Below are positions 8,568 to 15,072 of a DNA stretch of 64,000 nt, one piece after another. The position numbers and the translations under genes were made by a program. A model generated the notes under the pieces. That model had not been told where the DNA came from, made no database searches, and saw only the letters and a program-made list of their open reading frames with translations. The stretch is from Micromonospora sp. H61. Lineage in GTDB: Bacteria > Actinomycetota > Actinomycetes > Mycobacteriales > Micromonosporaceae. Position 1 is the stretch's first letter, and each line of letters begins with the position of its first letter. The stretch lies in the NCBI RefSeq assembly GCF_018070325.1, contig NZ_JAGPXY010000024.1, positions 26,952 to 90,951 of the forward strand, read 5' to 3'.

Positions 8568-8796
8568 TAATAGACAGCTTCATCGGTGACCCACCGGCTG
8601 TCAAGCCCGGCGCGGCACGTTCTGTTCGGGCACGGCGCGTCTCGTCCGGCGCGCCGCGCGCTCGCCGGCGGCGCATCGGACCCTGCCCGGCGCGGCGGGC
8701 CGACCCCGGTGGCACCGGCAGGCCACCGGTTGGCACCCAAGGGTCAGTCCGCGGGGAAGGGACCGGCAGCGATTTGTGTGGACGGGGAGGTGTTCG

Positions 8797-10065
8797 GTGG
8801 TCACCAACGAACTGACGACGTCGAGGGCGACTCCACTGCAGGCCGCTCGCGCCCGGGGCCGCGTACGCGGGCGGTTGATCCTGCTCGGCCCGGCGTTCGT
8901 CGCCGCCGTCGCCTACGTCGACCCCGGCAACTTCGCCACCAACTCCGCCGCCGGCGCCCGGTACGGCTACCTGCTGGTCTGGGTCGTGGTGGTGGCCAAC
9001 CTGATGGCGATGCTGGTGCAGACGCTCACCGCGAAGCTGGGTCTGGCCACCGGGCGCAGCCTGCCCGAGCTGTGCCGGGAACGCCTACCCCGGCCGGTGA
9101 ACCGGGTGATGTGGGTGCAGGCCGAGTTGGTCGCCATGGCCACCGACCTGGCCGAGGTGATCGGTGGCGCGGTCGCCCTGTACCTGCTCTTCGGCATCCC
9201 CCTGCTGCCCGGCGGGATCATCATCGGCACTGCCGCGTTCGCCGTGCTCGCGCTGCGCTCGCGCGGGTACCGCGCCTTCGAGGTCGTCATCGCCGTCCTG
9301 CTCGGGGTGATCGTCCTGGCCTTCGCCGCCAACCTGCTCGCCTCCGGCTCCGATCCCGCCTCGGCCATGGCCGGTCTGGTGCCGCGCCTACAGGGCACGG
9401 ACAGCGTGCTGTTGGCCGCCGGCATCCTCGGCGCGACAGTCATGCCGCACGTCATCTACGTGCACTCCGCGCTCACCCGCGACCGCATTCCCGCCGCCGA
9501 CGACACCGAGCGCCGGATCCTGTTCCGCGGCCAGCGCACCGACGTGCTGCTCGCCCTGAGCGCGGCCGGCGCGGTCAACCTCGCCATGCTGCTGATCGCC
9601 GCGGCCAGCTTCCGGGGCGGCGGCCCGGGCGGCGCGGACAGCCTGGAGGGGGTGCACGCCGGGCTCGGCCAGACCATCGGGACCGCCGCCGCGTTCGGGT
9701 TCGCCGTCGCCCTGCTGGTCTCGGGGCTCGCCTCCACGAGCGTCGGCACCTACGCCGGAGAGGTGATCATGCAGGGTTTCCTGCGTCGGCGGGTACCGCT
9801 GCTGCTGCGTCGGCTGGTCACCCTGCTGCCCGCGCTGGCAGTGCTCGCCATCGGCCTCGACCCGACCCGGGCGCTCGTGCTGTCCCAGGTCATCCTCAGC
9901 TTCGGCATCCCGTTCGCGCTGATCCCGGTGGTCGCCTTCACCCGTCGGCGTGACCTGATGGGCAACCTGGTCAACCACCCGCTCACCACCGCCGCCGCGT
10001 CCCTGGTGGCCGTGCTGGTGGTCGCGCTCAACGCGTTCCTCCTCTGGCAGGTCGTCGCCGGCTGA
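8797..10065 (+). CDS. Nramp-family divalent metal transporter
   Basis: A 422-residue polytopic membrane protein of the Nramp family. The metal-binding motif of helix 1 is visible (VDPGNFATN, residues about 40-48), as is the helix-6 motif MPHVIYVHSAL near residue 215. About eleven spans are predicted. GTG at 8797 is preceded by GGGGAGG with a seven-base gap. The family imports Mn2+ or Fe2+ with protons. The 26-bp tandem repeat at its end contains its stop codon. No clear Fur, MntR or DtxR box or manganese riboswitch was seen in the 200 bp upstream. Confidence 0.9.
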   Translation: MVTNELTTSRATPLQAARARGRVRGRLILLGPAFVAAVAYVDPGNFATNSAAGARYGYLLVWVVVVANLMAMLVQTLTAKLGLATGRSLPELCRERLPRPVNRVMWVQAELVAMATDLAEVIGGAVALYLLFGIPLLPGGIIIGTAAFAVLALRSRGYRAFEVVIAVLLGVIVLAFAANLLASGSDPASAMAGLVPRLQGTDSVLLAAGILGATVMPHVIYVHSALTRDRIPAADDTERRILFRGQRTDVLLALSAAGAVNLAMLLIAAASFRGGGPGGADSLEGVHAGLGQTIGTAAAFGFAVALLVSGLASTSVGTYAGEVIMQGFLRRRVPLLLRRLVTLLPALAVLAIGLDPTRALVLSQVILSFGIPFALIPVVAFTRRRDLMGNLVNHPLTTAAASLVAVLVVALNAFLLWQVVAG

Positions 10066-10121
10066 GCCGGCTGGTCGGCGGTGCCGGCTGAGCCGGATGG
10101 TCGGCGGTGCGGGCTGAGCCG
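10057..10121. repeat. 26-bp tandem repeat spanning the Nramp stop codon
   Basis: Two copies of a 26-bp unit beginning GCCGGCTGAGCCGG (10057-10082 and 10083-10108, one mismatch) are followed by a partial third. The first copy includes the last codons and TGA of the transporter, so the repeat expanded from the end of the gene. Confidence 0.85.
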
Positions 10122-10155
10122 GGCCGGCTGCCTGGGCCCGGACACTCGTACGAGC

Positions 10156-10195
10156 GTTATACCTGTGAGTCATTTTTATGACTCACAGGTATAAC
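10156..10195. repeat. Perfect 18-bp AT-rich inverted repeat with a T4 loop
   Basis: GTTATACCTGTGAGTCAT (10156-10173) and ATGACTCACAGGTATAAC (10178-10195) are exact reverse complements separated by TTTT. The element is far richer in A and T than its surroundings. It could be a terminator for the Nramp gene, although no T tract follows, a regulator site, or a small inserted palindrome. The next 190 bp hold no convincing gene. Confidence 0.85.
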
Positions 10196-10384
10196 CATCG
10201 AGGACCATGTCGGGCCGGGAGCCCGTGTGGGTAGCCGGATCCGTGTACGTGGGCGGCACCTGTGTGGGTGACCGGAGCCGCGTGGGTGGGCCAGGCCCTG
10301 TGGGTGGCCGGGCCCGTTCCGAGGGCAGCCCCGCCTTGGCGGTGGAGCCGCTTGGCGGCCGAAGCCGGCTCGGGGCGGGTGTGG

Positions 10385-10657
10385 TCAGGTGCGACGCCCC
10401 TCGTCGCGGGCCGGGATCTCCTGGCGCTGTTCGAGGGCGTCCGCCGGGTTGGCGTCGGCCGGCAGCGACGTCACCTCCTCGAGCGCGCCCGCCGGGAAGG
10501 CGCCCTGCTCGGCCAGGTCGGCCTCGGCCGCCTCCGGGTCCACGTCCCCCGACACCCGGTCCGGCGGCCCGACGTCGAACGCGTCCTGCCGTTGTTCCAG
10601 GGCATCCGCCTCCGGCGGAGGGAACGTGCCGCCCTGTTCGTCCCGGTACGTGCTCAT
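10385..10657 (-). CDS. Small acidic hypothetical protein with a repeated ADALEQRQ motif
   Basis: A 90-residue acidic protein starting MSTYRDEQGGTFPPPEADAL. The ATG (complement 10655-10657) has GGGAGG five bases upstream, and the coding strand shows the usual G/C third positions. The octapeptide ADALEQRQ occurs twice, near residues 18 and 73, each followed by a charged tail. There is no signal peptide or membrane span, and the composition (Glu, Asp, Ala, Pro) suggests a largely disordered cytoplasmic protein. I do not know its function; short proteins with DALEQ-like motifs are common in actinomycetes. It points away from the following gene and appears monocistronic. Confidence 0.65.
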   Translation of the reverse strand: MSTYRDEQGGTFPPPEADALEQRQDAFDVGPPDRVSGDVDPEAAEADLAEQGAFPAGALEEVTSLPADANPADALEQRQEIPARDEGRRT

Positions 10658-10722
10658 CGGAGCCTCCCACCCGGCGGGTGTCGACATGCCGCCGGGCCGC
10701 TGCCTACCCGCCAGCGCCGCAC

Positions 10723-10965
10723 TCACGCCGGCACGCCGGTCAGCGTCACGACCGGCGGCAGTGGCCCGCGGTCGGATTCCGTACCGTGGTGGCCGCCCCC
10801 AGTTCCCAGGCGCAGCGGGTGCCCGTGAACGACGAAGAGCGCCGGCGGGGTGTCGATCTCGTCGAGGTCGTGGCCGGGAAAGACCTCGGTGAGGATGGCG
10901 GCGGCCTCGGCCCGGTCGGGTTGCGGTCGGCGCGTCCCCCCGATGACCGCCGACCGTGGCCGGGA
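10723..10965 (-). pseudogene. Start-less open frame, possible gene remnant
   Basis: On the reverse strand an 80-codon frame is open from just after an in-frame TGA (complement 10966-10968) to TGA at complement 10723-10725. It contains no ATG, GTG, TTG or CTG near its beginning. The translation includes a protein-like stretch, AEAAAILTEVFPGHDLDEID and then TPPALFVVHGHPLRLG. This could be the tail of a gene that lost its 5' end, or chance coding in GC-rich DNA. No family was recognised. Confidence 0.3.
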
Positions 10966-11017
10966 TCAGCCAGGATGGGCGGGTGGCCGGTCACGGCCGC
11001 GACGAGGAGGGTGGGCG

Positions 11018-12133
11018 ATGCGGGTACGTGGACGGTTGACCTGGGGGCGGCGTGCTCGTGCGGGGGCGGTACTGACCGCGTTGCTCGCGGGCATGCTGCC
11101 CCCGGCCGTGGTGCTGGTGCCGGCCGCTGCCACGGCGGGCGCGGCAGCGGGGACGCCGGTCTGCCAGGTGCGCGACGACCGGCTGCGCGAGATCTCCGGG
11201 ATGGTCGCCACCGACGACGGGTACGTGGTGATCAACGACGGGGCCGACGACGAGGCCCGCCGCCGGATCTTCTTCCTCGACCAGCGCTGCGCTGTGGTGC
11301 GCACCGTCTCCTTCCCGTCCCGGCCCCGCGACACCGAGGACATGGCCATCGGCCGGGACGGCACCGTCTGGGTCGCCGACATCGGCGACAACGACCGCAC
11401 CCGGACGACTGTCGGCGTGTGGCGGCTCGCGCCGGGGGCGAAGCAGCCGGTGCTGCACCGGATGACCTACCCGGACCGTCCGCACGACGCCGAGGCGCTG
11501 CTGCTCGACGCGTCCGGTCGGCCGCTGATCGTCACCAAGGGCGGCAGTGGCACGGTCTTCCTGTACGCGCCGACCACCGCGTTGCGGCCGGACGCGCCGA
11601 CGCCGCTGACCGCGCTCGGCCAGGTGACAGTGCCCTCGACCACGACCAGCAATCCGTTCTCGTTCCTGGGCCGCGGGGTGATCACCGGCGCGGCGAGCGC
11701 ACCGGACGGACGGCGGGTGGCGCTGCGCAGCTACGCCGACGCCTTCGAGTACGACGTGCCCGACGGCGACGTGGTTCGCGCGTTGACCACCGGCACCCCG
11801 CGGATCACCCCGTTGCCGGACGAGCCCCAGGGCGAGTCGATCACCTACAGCCGGGACGGGCGGTCGTTGCTGACCGTCTCCGAGTCCGCCGGTCAACCAG
11901 CCGGCACCCGCCCGACGATCCTGCGCTATCCGGCCACGGCCACCACGGTCACCGCCGCGCCCTCCACGGAGTCCGTCGACCCGGTGTCGCCCACTGCGGT
12001 CCGTCCGGCCGCCGGAGAGGTCGACGGCGGAGAGGGCGCGCGGACCTGGCCGCTGGCCCTCGGCGCGGGAACACTGCTGATCCTGCTCGGGTTGGCCGGC
12101 GTGCTGCGGTGGAGGCACACCGCGCGCCGGTGA
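11018..12133 (+). CDS. Secreted, membrane-anchored beta-propeller-like protein
   Basis: A 371-residue protein with a signal peptide (hydrophobic stretch LTALLAGMLPPAVVLVPAAA ending near residue 40) and a C-terminal membrane span (ALGAGTLLILLGLAGVL) before a basic tail. The extracellular middle has repeating beta-strand patterns such as DGYVVINDG, DGTVWVADIGDNDR and RDGRSLLTVSESAG, and EPQGESITYSRDG recalls the phytase-like/SdiA-regulated propeller proteins. ATG at 11018 follows GAGGAGG by seven bases. The enzymatic role, if any, is unknown. It is followed 29 bp later by a nitronate monooxygenase gene that may be cotranscribed. Confidence 0.7.
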   Translation: MRVRGRLTWGRRARAGAVLTALLAGMLPPAVVLVPAAATAGAAAGTPVCQVRDDRLREISGMVATDDGYVVINDGADDEARRRIFFLDQRCAVVRTVSFPSRPRDTEDMAIGRDGTVWVADIGDNDRTRTTVGVWRLAPGAKQPVLHRMTYPDRPHDAEALLLDASGRPLIVTKGGSGTVFLYAPTTALRPDAPTPLTALGQVTVPSTTTSNPFSFLGRGVITGAASAPDGRRVALRSYADAFEYDVPDGDVVRALTTGTPRITPLPDEPQGESITYSRDGRSLLTVSESAGQPAGTRPTILRYPATATTVTAAPSTESVDPVSPTAVRPAAGEVDGGEGARTWPLALGAGTLLILLGLAGVLRWRHTARR

Positions 12134-12162
12134 GCGGGTCGGTCCTGCGGCAGGATGGGGGG

Positions 12163-13212
12163 ATGTCCGTCCTGTCCACGTTGCGCCACCCGATCATCGC
12201 CGCCCCGATGGCTGGTGGCCCGTCCACGCCTGCGCTGGTGGCCGCCGTGTCCGCCGCGGGTGGGCTGGGCTTCCTCGCCGCCGGGATGATCGACACCGGC
12301 CGGCTGGTCGCCGACGTCGCCGACGTCCGCGCGCGTACCGATCGGCCGTTCGGCGTGAACCTTTTCCTGCCCGACCCTGGCGACGTCGACGAGGCCGCCG
12401 TTCGGGCGTACGCCGAACGGCTTGCCCCGCAGGCCGCGCAACGCGGCGTGAGCCTGGGCGAGCCGGTGGGCGGCGACGACGCGTACCCGGAGAAGCTGGC
12501 CGCGTTGCTCGCGGACCCGGTCCCGGTCGTGTCCTTCGTGTTCGGGCTGCCCGACCGGGCGGCGGTGACCGCCCTGCGCGAGCGGGGCACCGAGGTGTGG
12601 GCCACCGTCACCCGCCCGGACGCCGCGACCGCCGCCGCCGACCTGGGTGTGGACGCGGTGGTGGTGCAGGGCACCGAGGCCGGTGGGCATCGCGGCGGCC
12701 TGCCGGACGACGACGACTTCGGGTTGCTGCCGCTGCTCCGGCTGACCGCCGCTCGCTGTGACCGGCCGTTGGTGGCCGCGGGTGGCCTCGTCGACGGGCC
12801 CTCGGTGGCCGCCGTGCTGGCTGCCGGCGCCGCCGCCGCGCAACTCGGCACGGCCTTCCTGCGCTGTCCGGAGGCGGGCAGTTCGCCGATGCACCGGGCG
12901 GCGGTGGCCGGTGCCGCGCCGACCGCGTTGACCCGGGCGTACACCGGTAAGCGGGCCCGTGGCGTGGCCAACGACTTCCTGCGCGAGCACGACGCGGTGG
13001 CACCGCGCGGTTACCCCCAGGTGCTGCACCTGACGCGTCCCCTGCTCGCCGCCGCCCGGCGCGACGCGGACGCATCGGTGGTCAACCTGTGGGCCGGGCA
13101 GGCACACCCGCTGGCTCGGGACATGCCGGCGGCGCAGGTGGTCGCCGAGGTGAGCGCCCACGCCCGGGCCGCGCTGGCCACAGTGGTCGAGCGGTCCAGC
13201 CGCTGGGGCTGA
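12163..13212 (+). CDS. Nitronate monooxygenase family FMN enzyme
   Basis: A 349-residue TIM-barrel flavoprotein of the nitronate monooxygenase (2-nitropropane dioxygenase) family. The N-terminus MSVLSTLRHPIIAAPMAGG and the following SAAGGLGFLAAG are the classical FMN-barrel signature. Later motifs are VVVQGTEAGGHRG near residue 165 and VAAGGLVDGPSVAAVLAAGA near 205. The family oxidises alkyl nitronates such as propionate-3-nitronate to carbonyl compounds and nitrite. ATG at 12163 was chosen because the family N-terminus begins there; a GGATGGGGGG stretch precedes it. It may form an operon with the upstream propeller protein. Confidence 0.9.
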   Translation: MSVLSTLRHPIIAAPMAGGPSTPALVAAVSAAGGLGFLAAGMIDTGRLVADVADVRARTDRPFGVNLFLPDPGDVDEAAVRAYAERLAPQAAQRGVSLGEPVGGDDAYPEKLAALLADPVPVVSFVFGLPDRAAVTALRERGTEVWATVTRPDAATAAADLGVDAVVVQGTEAGGHRGGLPDDDDFGLLPLLRLTAARCDRPLVAAGGLVDGPSVAAVLAAGAAAAQLGTAFLRCPEAGSSPMHRAAVAGAAPTALTRAYTGKRARGVANDFLREHDAVAPRGYPQVLHLTRPLLAAARRDADASVVNLWAGQAHPLARDMPAAQVVAEVSAHARAALATVVERSSRWG

Positions 13213-13268
13213 CCAGGACGCCGGCAACCGTCTCGGGCGGGCGGGACAGGCCGGGCGGGGCAACCCGT

Positions 13269-13274
13269 TAGAGT
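13269..13274 (+). promoter_or_regulatory. -10 element of a leaderless promoter
   Basis: TAGAGT occupies exactly -12 to -7 relative to the GTG at 13281, the spacing expected if transcription starts at the first base of the start codon. No ribosome site is present. A good -35 was not seen. Confidence 0.55.
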
Positions 13275-13280
13275 CTCGCC

Positions 13281-14378
13281 GTGATGGAGATCGGTGCGCA
13301 GGTCGAGCTTTCCCACCCGGCTGAGCGGGTCTGGCGCGCCCTGACCGATCGGGAGTTGCTCGGCCGGTGGTTCGCCGAGGCCGAGATGGTCGAGGGCGTA
13401 CCGGACCGGATGCTGCTGCACACCGCCGGTCTGCCCGGCTTCGAGGCCAACGTCGAGGTCGAGGTGACCGAGCGGCAGGAACCGGACCTGCTCGTGCTGG
13501 CCTGCGACGAGGCAGGTCGGCTCAGCGAGCTGACCTGCACGGTCACGACCACGAAGCAGGGCTGCCGGCTGGAGCTACGGGAGGTCAGCACGCACGGCGC
13601 GTGGTCCGCCGAGCAGCACGAGCCGCGCGAGCAACAGCTCCGGCAGGCGCTGACGGTACGGCTGCCGGCCATCCTCGACTGGCTCGCCTTCCAGCAGGTC
13701 GACCTGCGCCGGGCCGACGGTGGGATGACCGCGGAACTGCCGCTGATCGGCGTACGCGGCAGGGCCGGCCGCAACCCTCGTCGGCGTCGCACGCTGGTCG
13801 CCGTGGTCGCGGGTGCCGTGGTGGTGGCGGGTACGGCGGCATGGGTGACGTTGCCGCCCGACTCGAAGCCGTCCGCCGCGCCCGCGCCGACCGCGACCGC
13901 GTCGCCTACCGTGACGGCCGGCACGGTGACCGTCGCCCCCACGGCGACCCCCTCGGCGCGCCCCTCCCGGACCACCGCGTCGGCGACCACCTCGCCGAGT
14001 CGGACCCCGTCGGCGAAGCCCTCGCGGACACCCGCGTCGGCTGCGCCACCGCCACCTCCACCACCGGCGCCCGTCACGGCCCGATACGAGACCGACTCCG
14101 ACCGACTGTTCGGCTACACCGGCGAGATCGTGGTCCGCAACCCCGGTGGCGCACCGGTGGCGGACTGGGCAGTGGTGGTCACCCTCGCCGAAGGCACCAC
14201 AGTCGACGACGTCGACGGCGCGAACTGGCGACAGGACAGACAGGTGATCACCTTCACCGGAGCCGCCCTGGCGGCCGGGGGATCCCAGACGATCAGCTTC
14301 GACGTCCGCGACAGCCGGCCGAACGCCCGGGAGCCGGAGGGCTGCACGATCGGCGGGCAACAGTGCGCGGGCCTCTGA
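13281..14378 (+). CDS. SRPBCC-domain protein fused to a membrane span and a CBM2-like extracellular domain
   Basis: A 365-residue three-part protein. Residues about 1-145 form an SRPBCC/AHSA1 domain (MEIGAQVELSHPAERVWRAL, then LLGRWFAEAEMVEG), a fold that binds hydrophobic ligands. A basic stretch and one membrane span follow (TLVAVVAGAVVVAGTAAWVT, about 173-192). Next is an 80-residue Thr/Ser/Pro/Ala linker, and a C-terminal domain resembling family 2 carbohydrate-binding modules (GYTGEIVVRNPGGAPVADW). The N-terminus is therefore cytoplasmic and the C-terminus outside. GTG at 13281 fits a leaderless start; ATG at 13284 is equally possible. A role in sensing or binding polysaccharide is inferred only; the next gene encodes a maltokinase-cap-like protein. 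Confidence 0.75.
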   Translation: MMEIGAQVELSHPAERVWRALTDRELLGRWFAEAEMVEGVPDRMLLHTAGLPGFEANVEVEVTERQEPDLLVLACDEAGRLSELTCTVTTTKQGCRLELREVSTHGAWSAEQHEPREQQLRQALTVRLPAILDWLAFQQVDLRRADGGMTAELPLIGVRGRAGRNPRRRRTLVAVVAGAVVVAGTAAWVTLPPDSKPSAAPAPTATASPTVTAGTVTVAPTATPSARPSRTTASATTSPSRTPSAKPSRTPASAAPPPPPPPAPVTARYETDSDRLFGYTGEIVVRNPGGAPVADWAVVVTLAEGTTVDDVDGANWRQDRQVITFTGAALAAGGSQTISFDVRDSRPNAREPEGCTIGGQQCAGL

Positions 14379-14379
14379 C

Positions 14380-14385
14380 TAGGCT
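14380..14385 (+). promoter_or_regulatory. -10 element of a leaderless promoter
   Basis: TAGGCT lies at exactly -12 to -7 from the ATG at 14392, overlapping the end of the preceding gene's stop region. There is no ribosome site before the ATG. Confidence 0.55.
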
Positions 14386-14391
14386 GCCGTC

Positions 14392-15027
14392 ATGGCACTG
14401 CTGCACAGGGCGACCCTGCACCCCACGAAGCTGGACCTGCTGACGGCCTGGCTGCCCGACCGACAATGGTTCGCCGGACCGACCGGCGTCGAGGTGGTGA
14501 GCCGGGGCGCCTACCGCTTCGACGACCCGGCCGGCGAGGTTGGCATCGAGACGATGCTGGTCGGTGCCGCCGACGGGCCGGTCCACCATGTTCCGCTCAC
14601 CTACCGCGCCGCGCCCCTCGAGGGTGCGGACAGCTGGCTGGTCGGCACCACCGAGCACTCGGTGCTCGGCCGGCGCTGGGTGTACGACGGCTGCGTCGAC
14701 CCGGTGTACGCGGCCGCGCTGGCCCACGCGATCCTCACCGGCAGCGGCCAGGCGGAGCAGTACTTCGAGGTCGACGGCCGGCGCGAGGTGCGTGAGCCGA
14801 CGGTGACTGTCGTCGTCGACGGCGCCCCCGACGCCCAGGTGCCGGTCGTCGGCGCGGTGCGACGGGTGGTCGACGAGGACCGCACGCTCATCGACACCGA
14901 CACCGTCGAGCTGGTCGTCGTGCGCCGGCCGGGAGCCGGGGCCGACGGGCCGGCCGGGGGCACGCTGCGCGGCAGATGGCACGGTCAGTCCACGACCGTG
15001 CCTTTGGCGTACGCCAGGACGCGCTGA
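14392..15027 (+). CDS. Stand-alone maltokinase N-terminal cap domain protein
   Basis: A 211-residue cytoplasmic protein matching the N-terminal cap of actinobacterial maltokinases: MALLHRATLHPTKLDLLTAW, then PDRQWFAGPTGVEVVSRGAY, and YDGCVDPVYAAALAHAILTG near residue 100. The kinase lobes that follow the cap in Mak or TreS-Mak proteins are absent; the protein ends in ordinary hydrophilic sequence and a proper TGA. Maltokinase makes maltose-1-phosphate for alpha-glucan synthesis by GlgE. A free cap cannot phosphorylate by itself, so a regulatory or partner-binding role is inferred. It starts without a ribosome site from an apparent leaderless promoter and is followed by a strong hairpin. Confidence 0.75.
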   Translation: MALLHRATLHPTKLDLLTAWLPDRQWFAGPTGVEVVSRGAYRFDDPAGEVGIETMLVGAADGPVHHVPLTYRAAPLEGADSWLVGTTEHSVLGRRWVYDGCVDPVYAAALAHAILTGSGQAEQYFEVDGRREVREPTVTVVVDGAPDAQVPVVGAVRRVVDEDRTLIDTDTVELVVVRRPGAGADGPAGGTLRGRWHGQSTTVPLAYARTR

Positions 15028-15034
15028 TCGGTGT

Positions 15035-15070
15035 GCGGTGGGCGGCCCGATCGCTCGGGCCGCCCACCGC
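15035..15070. terminator. Bidirectional hairpin terminator
   Basis: GCGGTGGGCGGCCCGA (15035-15050) pairs perfectly with TCGGGCCGCCCACCGC (15055-15070) around a four-base loop. It sits between the converging ends of the maltokinase-cap gene and the GH87 gene, whose stop is three bases away. Confidence 0.9.
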
Positions 15071-15072
15071 TG

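Noticed and set aside
8583..8796. Manganese riboswitch or MntR box upstream of the Nramp gene
   Set aside because: No aptamer core or DtxR-type box could be recognised in the leader.
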